Shown here: positions 50,312 to 58,864 of the stretch, in pieces
Layout: each line of letters opens with the position of its first letter
Numbering within the stretch: position 1 is the first letter of the stretch
The notes under the pieces: generated by a model
What the model was told of the DNA's origin: nothing
Database searches by the model: none
The model's input: only the letters and a program-made list of their open reading frames with translations
Assembly (NCBI RefSeq): GCF_014646155.1
Contig: NZ_BMMX01000004.1
Coordinates: 40,980-104,979 of the forward strand
Length of the DNA: 64,000 nt
Direction of reading: 5' to 3'
Origin: Mangrovihabitans endophyticus
GTDB lineage: Bacteria; Actinomycetota; Actinomycetes; Mycobacteriales; Micromonosporaceae
Position numbers and translations under genes: made by a program

Positions 50312-51328
50312 ATGAGCGGTGGCGGCGGCGGTGGCCGCAAGAAGAAGGGCGGGCACGAGGAGCACGAGGAGCACGTCAACCACGAGCGGTGGCTGGTGTC
50401 CTACGCGGACATGCTCACCCTGCTCTTTGTCCTCTTCGTGGTGCTGTTCTCGATGAGCAACGTGGACAAGGAGAAGCTGGCCCAGTTGGCCTCCAGCCTG
50501 TCGGCGGGGTTCGGCTCGCAGAGTGCCGCCTTTGACGGGGCGCCGGCCATCCTTGAGGGCGCGGGCAAGGCCGACATCGTCTCCATCGATCCCGGTGCCA
50601 AGGTGGGCGACTACGACGAGTTGACGATGAGCAAGGAGCAGCGCGAGGCGATCGAGCGAGCGGTGCGGGCCGAGGGCCGGCTCAAGGCGTCCCAGAACGC
50701 CGAGGAGGCGGCCAAGGAAGTGGCGAACCTGAAGATCATCGAGCAGAAGATCTCCGACGCGTTGGCCAACGCTCAACTGCGCGACCAGGTGCTGTTCACC
50801 ATCGACGAGCGTGGCCTGGTGGTCACCATCGTGACCAACGAGGTGGTCTTCGCCGGCGACCGCGCCGTCCTGCGCAAGGGCGGTGCGAAGATCCTCGACG
50901 CGATCGCGCCGGTGCTGGCCAAGCTGCCCAACGACATTCAGGTCGACGGGCACACCAACCAGCTCAAGGTCAAGACGAAGTACTACCCGAGCGGCTGGGA
51001 GTTGTCCGCAGCACGGGCCTCCACGGTGGTGCGGTACCTGAACGGGCATGGGCTGGCCAAGAACCGGCTCAGTGCGGTCGGGCACTCCGACACCGAACCG
51101 CTGATCGACCCGAAGGACCCGCGTTCGGTGCGGATGAACCGGCGGGTGGATGTGGTCGTGACCACGGCACTCACGGCCGAGCAGGCGGCCCTGTTGCCGT
51201 CGGCGGCGGGGAAGGACAGCCAGCCGCACAAGGGCCAGACCAGCGCCGAGGCCGCCCAGGAGGCCGCGGTGCAGCCCGAGCAGACGAACCTGGGTACCGA
51301 CAACGGCCAGACCACCACGCACGACTGA
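50312..51328 (+). CDS. motB: flagellar stator protein MotB
   Basis: A 338-residue peptidoglycan-anchored stator subunit. One membrane helix (about 33-52) carries the ion-binding Asp33 in VSYADMLTLLFVLFVVLFSM. The OmpA-like domain (about 165-285) includes FAGDRAVLRKGGAKILDAIAPVLAKLP and DGHTNQ, with LSAARASTVVRYLNGHGLAKNRLSAVGHSD. A C-terminal extension after 290 is Gln/Ala-rich. Its N-terminus (GGGGGGRKKKGGHEEHEEHVNHERW) is unusual for its Gly/His clusters. Confidence 0.92.
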   Translation: MSGGGGGGRKKKGGHEEHEEHVNHERWLVSYADMLTLLFVLFVVLFSMSNVDKEKLAQLASSLSAGFGSQSAAFDGAPAILEGAGKADIVSIDPGAKVGDYDELTMSKEQREAIERAVRAEGRLKASQNAEEAAKEVANLKIIEQKISDALANAQLRDQVLFTIDERGLVVTIVTNEVVFAGDRAVLRKGGAKILDAIAPVLAKLPNDIQVDGHTNQLKVKTKYYPSGWELSAARASTVVRYLNGHGLAKNRLSAVGHSDTEPLIDPKDPRSVRMNRRVDVVVTTALTAEQAALLPSAAGKDSQPHKGQTSAEAAQEAAVQPEQTNLGTDNGQTTTHD

Positions 51329-51346
51329 GCACGAGGGGGGACATCG

Positions 51347-51805
51347 ATGAGCAAGGACGAGAAGGACGGGGCGGAGAAGCCCAAGTCCAAGAAGATGCTG
51401 ATGATCATCATCATCGCGGTCGTCGCTTTGGCCGGCGGCGGTGTGGGAGCGTACCTGACGCTCTTCAGCGGCAGCGCGGATGCGGCGACGGTGCACGAGC
51501 CGGTGAAGGGCGAGATCCTGCCGATCACGGATGCGCTGACCGTCAACCTGGCGGACGGGCACTACCTGAAATTCGCCTTCGCGCTCCAGATGACCGAGGA
51601 GGCAGCCGGCGTCACGGTGGACCTGACCGAGGCGATCGACCTGGGCATCGCCGAGTACACGGGCAAGGAGATCGGCGAGTTGGAGACGGCCGAGGGCCGT
51701 GAGAAGACACGCACCGAGCTGCTCCACAAGATCGAGGAGGCGTACAACACCGAAGAAGTGCACTTGGTGATGGGCCTGTACTACACGCAGTTCGTGACTC
51801 AGTGA
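51347..51805 (+). CDS. fliL: flagellar basal-body protein FliL
   Basis: A 152-residue single-pass membrane protein. Helix at about 20-42 (MLMIIIIAVVALAGGGVGAYL), then an extracytoplasmic stomatin-like domain with DALTVNLADGHYLKFAFALQM and GREKTRTELLHKIEEAY. It binds stators and helps their assembly. It lies between motB and fliM as in many bacteria. Confidence 0.88.
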   Translation: MSKDEKDGAEKPKSKKMLMIIIIAVVALAGGGVGAYLTLFSGSADAATVHEPVKGEILPITDALTVNLADGHYLKFAFALQMTEEAAGVTVDLTEAIDLGIAEYTGKEIGELETAEGREKTRTELLHKIEEAYNTEEVHLVMGLYYTQFVTQ

Positions 51806-51850
51806 CAAGAGGGTGAAAAGGGACGCCAAGCGCATGAGGTGACGGACCAA

Positions 51851-51889
51851 CCCCATCGGCTCAGCGGTCCGGGATTCGAGCCGATGGGG
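51851..51889 (+). promoter_or_regulatory. hairpin in the fliM leader covering the ribosome-binding sequence
   Basis: A 12-bp perfect stem (51851-51862 with 51878-51889) with a 15-nt loop, 5 nt before the fliM GTG. The right arm contains the GATGGGGA ribosome-binding sequence, so the fold would hide it. No T-tract follows, which argues against a simple terminator. Confidence 0.65.
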
Positions 51890-51894
51890 ACGAT

Positions 51895-52857
51895 GTGACC
51901 AAGTCGCCGTCCGCCTCCACCGCCCGCCCCGGTCGCATGTCGCGTCGCCGGGACGGGGGGTCCGGCCCTGCGCTGTACGACTTCCGCCGCCCGATCAAGC
52001 TGTCCCGCGAGCATGTTCGCACCCTGCAGATCGCCTTCGAGACGTACGCGCGAAGTTGCGGCACCCTGCTGACCACCCGGCTGCGCGTGGTCAGCAGCGT
52101 CGCGCTCGCCTCGATCGAGCAGCTCAACTACGACGAATACGTCGCCTCGCTGGCCAACCCGACGGTGATTGCGGTGGTGGGCCTCGACCCGCTGCCCGGG
52201 ACGGCGCTGTTGGAGATGGCGTCGTCGGCGTCGATGACCGCCCTTGATCACATGCTCGGTGGCCCCGGCGGGCCGCAACCGCAGCGCCCGCTGACCGAGG
52301 TGGAGATGCCGCTGCTGCGTGGGTTGCTGGACCGCATGCTGGGCGAGCTGCGGTACGGGTTCGAGACGCTGGTGGAGATCTCCCCGAAGCTGCGCGACAT
52401 CGAGTACAACGCTCAGTTCCTGCGCGCGCACCAGCCCGGCGACGCGGTGGTGGTGGCGTCCTTCGACATGAAGATCGGCACCGAGGAGTGCCTGGCGAGC
52501 ATCTGCATCCCGTTCACCACCATCCTGCCGGTGCTGGAGAAGCGGGAGACCATCGAACTGACCGCGGCCGAGCGCATGGTGCGGGAGACGTCGCACCGCA
52601 ACCTCACGGCCGGACTTTCCGCCGCGCCGATCGAGGTAGCTGTCCGATTCCAGCCCATCCGCATGCGAACCGATGACATCGTGGATCTACGTCCCGGCGA
52701 CGTGGTGCCGCTGCGCCATCCGAGCAGCGTGCCCCTCGATGTGATCGTCAACGAGACCGTCTTCGCCCATGCCGTACCCGGAAACCAGGGTGCCCGGCTC
52801 GCCTGCCTGGTGGTGCCTGCGCCCACGGAGACGCCCAAGGAAGTTGGCCGCCGATGA
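51895..52857 (+). CDS. fliM: flagellar motor switch protein FliM
   Basis: A 320-residue C-ring component. RRRDGGSGPALYDFRRPIKLSREHVRTLQIAFETYARSCGTLL begins the CheC-like middle domain, with DYNxD-type contacts to FliG; the C-terminal SpoA domain (about 245-310) has IEVAVRFQPIRMRTDDIVDLRPGDVVPL. The enteric N-terminal CheY-P-binding LSQ-EIDALL peptide is not recognisable here. GTG start after the leader hairpin; ATGA overlap with fliN. Confidence 0.9.
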   Translation: MTKSPSASTARPGRMSRRRDGGSGPALYDFRRPIKLSREHVRTLQIAFETYARSCGTLLTTRLRVVSSVALASIEQLNYDEYVASLANPTVIAVVGLDPLPGTALLEMASSASMTALDHMLGGPGGPQPQRPLTEVEMPLLRGLLDRMLGELRYGFETLVEISPKLRDIEYNAQFLRAHQPGDAVVVASFDMKIGTEECLASICIPFTTILPVLEKRETIELTAAERMVRETSHRNLTAGLSAAPIEVAVRFQPIRMRTDDIVDLRPGDVVPLRHPSSVPLDVIVNETVFAHAVPGNQGARLACLVVPAPTETPKEVGRR

Positions 52858-53594
52858 CCGCCCTCACCCTCACCGAGCCGCAGCTCGCCCTCGCGCGCAA
52901 CGCCGCCCAGGCGGCGCTCGGGGTGCTGCCGACCAGCCGCGAGCTCACCGTGGGCGAGCCGATGGCGGCCGCGGCCGACACCCTGGCCGAGGGGCAGGCG
53001 ATCACCGCGAAGTTCAGCGGCGCGGCGTCCGGCGAGGTCGTCGTGGTGGTCGGCCAGGACCTGGCGGACGCCCTCAAGGAGAGCCCGCTGGGCGAACTGG
53101 ACCTGACCGCCGCGGTCCGGCCGGCCCTGGAGGCGGCCTCGCGCGTGTTCGGCCCCACGGTCCTGGATCCGGGCCAGACGATGGAGCCGTCGGTGGCGAT
53201 GAGCGCGCTTGCGGCCAAGGACGACGCGATCGCCGTGCCGCTGGTGGACGGCACGGACGTACGCGCGATCCTGGCGCTGGCGTTGAGCCCGTGGCCGGCC
53301 GAGGGCAGGGCGATGAACCCCGCGTCGGCCGGCGCGGCCATGCGTGGTGGCCTGGACATGCTCCACGACGTGGAGATGGAGGTCTCGGCCGAGCTGGGCC
53401 GGACCCGGATGAGCGTACGGGAACTGCTGTCACTGATTCCCGGTGCCATCGTGGAGCTGGACCGGGCCGCCGGCAGCCCGGCCGACCTGCTGGTGAACGG
53501 TCGGCTGATCGCCCGCGGCGAGGTGGTCGTGGTGGACGAGAACTTCGGCATCCGGATCACCGAGATCGTCGCCCCGGGTTCGGAGCGGGAGTGA
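52854..53594 (+). CDS. fliN: flagellar motor switch protein FliN
   Basis: A 246-residue C-ring protein. The SpoA domain fills residues 165-240 (MLHDVEMEVSAELGRTRMSVRELLSLIPGAIVELDRAAGSPADLLVNGRLIARGEVVVVDENFGIRITEIV), the standard FliN end. The N-terminal 160 residues form a CheC-like domain as in FliY/long FliN, but a clear ExxN active site was not seen. Thus it may combine switch function with CheY binding. ATGA overlap with fliM. Confidence 0.9.
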   Translation: MTALTLTEPQLALARNAAQAALGVLPTSRELTVGEPMAAAADTLAEGQAITAKFSGAASGEVVVVVGQDLADALKESPLGELDLTAAVRPALEAASRVFGPTVLDPGQTMEPSVAMSALAAKDDAIAVPLVDGTDVRAILALALSPWPAEGRAMNPASAGAAMRGGLDMLHDVEMEVSAELGRTRMSVRELLSLIPGAIVELDRAAGSPADLLVNGRLIARGEVVVVDENFGIRITEIVAPGSERE

Positions 53595-53597
53595 CTC

Positions 53598-53975
53598 TTG
53601 ATCGAGATCGTCCTGCGGATCGGCTTCTCGCTGCTCATCGTCTTCGGCCTGATGTGGGGCCTGGCGAAGGTGGTGCGCCGGCCGCTGGGCGCGAAAGGCC
53701 AGGCCGGATCGCTGGCCGTGCTCAACCGCCAGCAACTGACCCGGGGCGCCGCGGTGGCGGTGGTGCAGGTCGCGGACCGGGCACTGATCGTGGGCGTCAC
53801 CGATCATCAGGTCAGCCTGCTCGGCGAGACGGATCTGCCGGCGTTCGAGAAGCCCGTAGCGGAGCATCGCGACCCGGTCCCGCTCGGCGGCGAGCGTCTG
53901 GAGGGTTCCGTTCTCTCGCCCCGGACGTGGAGCGCGACGATGGACTTTCTGCGCGAGCGCACCACGAGGCACTGA
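53598..53975 (+). CDS. fliO: flagellar export protein FliO
   Basis: A 125-residue membrane protein with one helix (about 4-24, VLRIGFSLLIVFGLMWGLAKVV) and a small cytoplasmic domain (LAVLNRQQLTRGAAVAVVQVADRALIVGVTDHQVSLLGE) typical of FliO, which stabilises FliP. The TTG start follows the fliN stop by 3 bp. Confidence 0.85.
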   Translation: MIEIVLRIGFSLLIVFGLMWGLAKVVRRPLGAKGQAGSLAVLNRQQLTRGAAVAVVQVADRALIVGVTDHQVSLLGETDLPAFEKPVAEHRDPVPLGGERLEGSVLSPRTWSATMDFLRERTTRH

Positions 53976-53977
53976 CC

Positions 53978-54778
53978 GTGCGTCGGATGTTCGCCATGCT
54001 GGTCGCCGCGTTCGCGGTGGCCTGCGTGCTGCTGCCGGGCGCGTCCGCGTCGGCCGCTCCGGCACCGCCCACGCCGCCGACCGCGCCGACCGTTTCGCCC
54101 AGCGGCGGCTCGATCAACGTCAACATCGACGGCACCCAGCCGGACGGCAGTAAGCCGGCCACCTCGCTGGTCATCGTGCTGGGGCTGACCCTGCTCTCGG
54201 TCGCGCCCGCGGTGTTGCTGCTGACCACCGCCTTCACGAAGGTGTTCATGGTGCTGGGCATCGCCCGCAACGCGCTCGGCATGATGAGCATGCCGCCGAA
54301 CCAGGTCATCGCCGGGCTGGCGCTGTTCATCAGCCTGTTCATCATGAGCCCGACCCTCTCGCAGGTGAACGAGCAGGGCGTGCAGCCGTACCTGCGCGGC
54401 GACAAGAGCCAGTCGCAGGCGTTCCGCGACGGCGTGCAGCCGATGCGCGAGTTCATGTACAAGACCACCCGCCCGGACGAGCTGGCGCTGATGATCAAGG
54501 TGTCCGGCCGGGAACAACCGACCAACCGCGACGACGTGGAGCTGACCACGCTGATCCCCGCGTTCGTGCTCTCCGAGCTGCGTCAGGCGTTCATCATCGG
54601 GTTCGTCATCTTCATCCCGTTCCTGATCATCGACATGGTGGTCAGCGCGTCGTTGATGTCTCTGGGCATGATGATGCTGCCGCCGGTCACCGTGTCGCTG
54701 CCGTTCAAGCTGCTGCTCTTCGTGCTGGTCAACGGCTGGGGCCTGATCATCACCGCACTGGTGGCTTCGTACCGGTGA
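53978..54778 (+). CDS. fliP: flagellar export gate protein FliP
   Basis: A 266-residue inner-membrane protein of the type III export gate. Signal peptide (about 1-30), a short Pro/Gly-rich stretch, then GLTLLSVAPAVLLLTTAFTKVFMVLGIARNALGMMSMPPNQVIAGLALFISLFIM, the characteristic MxM/NQV region, and the C-terminal pair ending PVTVSLPFKLLLFVLVNGWGLI. GTG start at 53978; its stop overlaps the fliR GTG (GTGA) with no fliQ between. Confidence 0.93.
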   Translation: MRRMFAMLVAAFAVACVLLPGASASAAPAPPTPPTAPTVSPSGGSINVNIDGTQPDGSKPATSLVIVLGLTLLSVAPAVLLLTTAFTKVFMVLGIARNALGMMSMPPNQVIAGLALFISLFIMSPTLSQVNEQGVQPYLRGDKSQSQAFRDGVQPMREFMYKTTRPDELALMIKVSGREQPTNRDDVELTTLIPAFVLSELRQAFIIGFVIFIPFLIIDMVVSASLMSLGMMMLPPVTVSLPFKLLLFVLVNGWGLIITALVASYR

Positions 54779-55539
54779 ACCTGGACGTCCCGGTTGCCGA
54801 CCTGATCGCCGTCATGCTGGGGGCGGTCCGGGCCGGGGCGTGGATGATGGTTTCCCCGCCGTTCCAGTCGCGGCTGATCCCGCCGCAGGTCAAGGCGCTG
54901 TTGTCGGTGGGGCTGGCGTTGCCGATGCTGCCGTACCTGCGGGAGGGTGTTCCCCCGACGACCACCGCCGACCTGGTGGCCAGCGCGGCGTTGCAGGTGT
55001 TCGTGGGGGCCGCGCTGGGGTTCGTCACCCTGCTGTTCTTCTCCGCGGTGCAGGCCGCCGGGGACCTGCTGGACCTGTTCGGCGGCTTCACGCTGGCCAC
55101 CGCGTACGACCCGCTCTCGCAGAACCAGAGCTCGGTGTTCGGGCGGTTCTACAACCTGATGGCGGTCACCCTGCTGTTCGCCACCGAAGGCCATCAACTG
55201 GTGCTGCGCGGGTTCCTCCGAACCTTTCGCACGCTCCCGTTGGACGCGTCGATCTCCCTGTCCACGCTGACCGACCTGCTGACCCACGGGATCGCCGACA
55301 TGTTCCTGGCCGCGTTGCAGATCGCCGGGCCGCTGATCGCCGTGCTCTTCCTCACCGATGCCGCGTTCGGTCTGCTCAACCGGGTCGCGCCCGCGCTGAA
55401 CGCGTTCCAGCTCGGGTTTCCGGCGAAGATCTTCCTGGTGCTCGCGCTGGTCGGCACCGCGATCACGGTGTTGCCCGGCACGGTGGACAACCTGGTCGAC
55501 CGGGCGGTGACCGCGGTGGTGGGGCTGACCTCGCCCTGA
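54775..55539 (+). CDS. fliR: flagellar export gate protein FliR
   Basis: A 254-residue membrane protein with about six hydrophobic segments. Family motifs: RAGAWMMVSPPFQSRLIPPQVKALLSVGLALPMLP, DLLDLFGGFTLATAYDPLSQNQSSVFGRFYNLMAVTLLFATEGHQLVLRGF (the FliR core) and LLNRVAPALNAFQLGFPAKIF. In the gate FliR pairs with FliP and FliQ. It is preceded directly by fliP. Confidence 0.9.
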   Translation: MNLDVPVADLIAVMLGAVRAGAWMMVSPPFQSRLIPPQVKALLSVGLALPMLPYLREGVPPTTTADLVASAALQVFVGAALGFVTLLFFSAVQAAGDLLDLFGGFTLATAYDPLSQNQSSVFGRFYNLMAVTLLFATEGHQLVLRGFLRTFRTLPLDASISLSTLTDLLTHGIADMFLAALQIAGPLIAVLFLTDAAFGLLNRVAPALNAFQLGFPAKIFLVLALVGTAITVLPGTVDNLVDRAVTAVVGLTSP

Positions 55540-55635
55540 CCCCCACCGCTGCCGGGCGCAGATCAGCAGCTCAGCGGCTTGGCCGTCGGGCCGAAGGGGG
55601 AAGGGGAGCCCGATCGCGCCGAGGGGAGGGCACCG

Positions 55636-56715
55636 GTGGCCGGAGAGAAGACCGAACAGCCGACTCCGCAGCGGCTCAAGAAGGCCAAACGCGAGGGCGA
55701 GATCGGCCGTAGCCAGGACGTCGGCGCCTGGTTCGGAATGCTGGCCGCGAGCATCATTCTCCCGCACTCGATGAGCTCGGCGATGGACAATGCTCACGCG
55801 GTGATGGACAAGGTACCCGACGTGATCGTCGACCCGGACCCGGCGGTGACGCTGACCATCCTGAAGGACGGCCTGATCGGCGCGGCGTGGGCGGTGCTGC
55901 CGCTGGCACTCACCATGATGGTGGTCGGCATCGCCGCGGCCGGTGCGCAGGGCGGCATCCGGGTGGCCCCCAAGCTGTTCGTTCCGAAGTTCAAGAAGCT
56001 GAACCCGTTCCCCGGGTTCAAGCGGCTGCTCGGCCCGCAGTCCCTGTGGGAGGGCACCAAGGCACTGATCAAGACCGCCGTGCTGGGCGGCATTCTGTAC
56101 TACACGATGAAGGACATCGTGCCGCTGCTCATGGTCGCCGGGCGTGTGCCGCTCGGGTCGCTGCTGGGCGTTCTCGGCGACGCGGTGGTGTCGCTGATCC
56201 GTTCCGCCTCGGTGGCCGGCATCGTGATGGCGCTGGCGGACTACGTGGTGGTGCGGCGGCGCACCAACAAGCGTCTGCGCATGACCAAGCAAGAGGTCAA
56301 GCAGGAGCACAAGAACAGCGAGGGTGACCCGTACCTGAAGGGGCAGATCCGGGCCAAGCAGATGGCGATCGCCCGCAGCCGTCAGATGGCGGACGTGCCG
56401 AGCGCGGACGTGGTGCTGGTCAACCCGACGCATGTGGCGGTGGCGCTGCGGTACGAACCGGACCGGGGTGCCCCACGGGTGATCGCCAAGGGCCGGGGCG
56501 CGGTGGCGCAGAAGATCCGCGAGTTGGCCACCGAGAACCGCATTCCGCTCGTGCAGGACGTGGCGCTGGCCCGCGCACTGGAGAAGAGCGTGGACGTCGG
56601 CATGGAGATCCCGGCGGAGTTCTTCGGCGCGGTGGCCAAGGTGCTGGCCTTCGTGATGAGCCTGAAGACACGGGGGTCGGCGGCTGGGCTGCACCGGAAC
56701 CCGGCGGCCGCTTGA
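55636..56715 (+). CDS. flhB: flagellar export switch protein FlhB
   Basis: A 359-residue protein. Four membrane helices in the N-terminal part follow the start EKTEQPTPQRLKKAKREGEIGRSQDV. The cytoplasmic domain contains the autocleavage motif NPTH (SADVVLVNPTHVAVALRYEP), which switches export specificity from hook to filament. GTG at 55636 is chosen for its GAGGGGAGGG site; an upstream in-frame TTG at 55579 is weaker. Confidence 0.93.
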   Translation: MAGEKTEQPTPQRLKKAKREGEIGRSQDVGAWFGMLAASIILPHSMSSAMDNAHAVMDKVPDVIVDPDPAVTLTILKDGLIGAAWAVLPLALTMMVVGIAAAGAQGGIRVAPKLFVPKFKKLNPFPGFKRLLGPQSLWEGTKALIKTAVLGGILYYTMKDIVPLLMVAGRVPLGSLLGVLGDAVVSLIRSASVAGIVMALADYVVVRRRTNKRLRMTKQEVKQEHKNSEGDPYLKGQIRAKQMAIARSRQMADVPSADVVLVNPTHVAVALRYEPDRGAPRVIAKGRGAVAQKIRELATENRIPLVQDVALARALEKSVDVGMEIPAEFFGAVAKVLAFVMSLKTRGSAAGLHRNPAAA

Positions 56716-56824
56716 GCCGGAGGAGACGTGGTGGGGCGGGGGAGAAACGCATAACGGCTGATCTGGGAGATTTCCTCACATCACCACCACGATCGGGGGA
56801 TTATCGGGGAAGAGGGAGGGTGCC

Positions 56825-58864
56825 GTGAAGAATCGCAGCCTCGGCAAGCTTGCCGTGCCCGTGGGGGTCATCGGCATCATCGTCATGATGGTCGTGCCGT
56901 TGCCGACCCTTCTGCTCGACATGCTCATCGCCCTGAACATCACCGGCGCCCTGCTCATCCTGCTGGTCAGCATGTTCGTGCAGAAGCCGCTCGACTTCTC
57001 GGTCTTTCCCGCTCTGCTGCTCGTGATGACGCTGTTCCGGCTCGCGCTCAACATCAGCGCCACCCGGTTGGTGCTCCGCGACGGCGACGCCGGCAAGGTG
57101 ATCCACGCGTTCGGCAGTTTCGTGGTCGGCGGCAACCTGATCATCGGTCTGGTGATCTTCCTGATCTTGATCATCGTGCAGATCGTGGTGGTCACCAAGG
57201 GCGCCGAACGGGTTGCCGAGGTCGGCGCCCGGTTCACCCTCGATGCCATGCCCGGCAAGCAGATGGCCATCGACGCCGACCTCAACGCCGGCCTGATCGA
57301 CGAGGAAGAGGCGAAGAAGCGGCGTGCCGACGTGGCCGCCGAGGCGGACTTCTACGGCGCCATGGACGGTGGCTCCAAGTTCGTCAAGGGCGACGCGATC
57401 GCGGCCATCATCATCACCGTCATCAACCTGGTCGGCGGCTTCGGCGTCGGCATGCTCCAGCAGGGCATGTCGCCGGGTGATGCGATGAACCACTACAGCC
57501 TGCTGAGCGTCGGCGACGGCCTGGTGTCGCAGATCCCCGCGCTGCTGCTGTCGGTGGCCACCGGCCTGATCACCACCCGCTCGGCCACCTCCGGCGACAT
57601 GGGCAGCAGCGTCACCCAGCAACTGGGCCAGAACAAGCTGGCGCTGCGCATCGCCGGTGGCGCGGCGCTCGGCCTCTGCGTGGTGCCCGGCCTGCCGAAG
57701 ATCCCGTTCCTCGTGGTCGGCGCGGTCGCACTGATCGTGGCGCAGCGGATGAAGGACCCCGAGCCGGAGCCCGACGTCGCCATGGCCGAGGTCGACATGC
57801 CCGCGCCGGACTCGCCGGACCAGCTCATGGGGGAGATGCGCGTCGACCCGCTGGAACTGGCCCTCTCGCCGGACCTCGTCGACCTGGTGGACGCCGACGG
57901 CGGGGACCTGCTCGACCGGGTCCGCGCGCTGCGCCGCAAGATGGCCCTCGAACTGGGCATCGTGATGCCGCCCGTGCGTACGCGCGACGACCTGGACCTG
58001 CCGCTCTCCTCGTACGCGATCCGGATCTCCGGGGTGGACGCGGGCAGCGGCCAGGCCCCGCCCGGCACGGTGCTCGCCATCGGTGACGGCCTGCAGGCGC
58101 TGCCCGGCCGGGCCGGTGTGGAACCGGTGTTCGGCCTGGCCGGCAAATGGGTGCCGGCCGAGATGCACTACCAGGCGGAGCTGTCCGGGGCGACGGTGGT
58201 GGACCGGGCGTCCGTGATCATCACGCATCTCGCCGAGGTGGTGCGCGGCAACGCGAGCCGACTGCTCGGGCGCGAGGATGTGCGCGCGCTGACCGAGATG
58301 GTCAAGCGCACGCATCCGGTGGTGGTCGAGGAACTGACCCCGTCGCTGCTGAGCCTCGGACAGATTCAGCGCGTGCTGCAGGCCCTGCTCGACGAGGGGG
58401 TGCCGATCCGGGACCTGGTGCGCATCTTCGAGGCGCTGTCGCTGCGCGCCAAGCTGTCCGCCGACCACGACGGCTTGGTGGAGGCGGCCCGCGCGGCGCT
58501 CGGCCCGGCCATCGCCGCCCAGTACGCCTCCGGCGGACGCCTGGCGGTGGTGACCCTGGAACCGATGCTGGAGCAGGGGCTGTTGGAGTCCCTGCGGCCC
58601 AGTGACTCCGGGGTGTTCATGGCGATCGACGGCATGCGCGCCGAAGCCGTCGTCAGCGAGGCCAACCGGCTCGTGGAAGCCGCCGAACAGCAGGGCATCA
58701 CGCCGGTGATGGCGTGCTCGCCGCAGTTGCGGCTGCCGCTGATGCGCCTGCTGCGTGCCGGCTCCGGTCGGGTGCAGGTGTTGTCGTACACGGAGATCTC
58801 TGGTTCCACCGCACAGATCGAGACCATGGGGGTGGTGAACGGTGCCTACGCGGGTGCTGCTTGA
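56825..58864 (+). CDS. flhA: flagellar export gate protein FlhA
   Basis: A 679-residue export gate core with eight N-terminal membrane segments (1-320) and a large cytoplasmic domain. The FHIPEP region reads PALLLVMTLFRLALNISATRLVL near 60; GDAIAAIIITVINLVGGFGVGM and LLSVATGLITTR follow. The C-terminal ring includes LTEMVKRTHPVVVEELTPSLLSLGQIQRVLQALLDEGVPIRDLVRIFEALS. GTG start with GGGAGGG. It overlaps the FlhF-like gene by 23 nt. Confidence 0.94.
   Translation: MKNRSLGKLAVPVGVIGIIVMMVVPLPTLLLDMLIALNITGALLILLVSMFVQKPLDFSVFPALLLVMTLFRLALNISATRLVLRDGDAGKVIHAFGSFVVGGNLIIGLVIFLILIIVQIVVVTKGAERVAEVGARFTLDAMPGKQMAIDADLNAGLIDEEEAKKRRADVAAEADFYGAMDGGSKFVKGDAIAAIIITVINLVGGFGVGMLQQGMSPGDAMNHYSLLSVGDGLVSQIPALLLSVATGLITTRSATSGDMGSSVTQQLGQNKLALRIAGGAALGLCVVPGLPKIPFLVVGAVALIVAQRMKDPEPEPDVAMAEVDMPAPDSPDQLMGEMRVDPLELALSPDLVDLVDADGGDLLDRVRALRRKMALELGIVMPPVRTRDDLDLPLSSYAIRISGVDAGSGQAPPGTVLAIGDGLQALPGRAGVEPVFGLAGKWVPAEMHYQAELSGATVVDRASVIITHLAEVVRGNASRLLGREDVRALTEMVKRTHPVVVEELTPSLLSLGQIQRVLQALLDEGVPIRDLVRIFEALSLRAKLSADHDGLVEAARAALGPAIAAQYASGGRLAVVTLEPMLEQGLLESLRPSDSGVFMAIDGMRAEAVVSEANRLVEAAEQQGITPVMACSPQLRLPLMRLLRAGSGRVQVLSYTEISGSTAQIETMGVVNGAYAGAA

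Noticed and set aside
56775..56800. sigma-28-type promoter before flhA
   Set aside because: CTCA is present, but the expected GCCGATAA-like -10 is absent at the 16-bp spacing.
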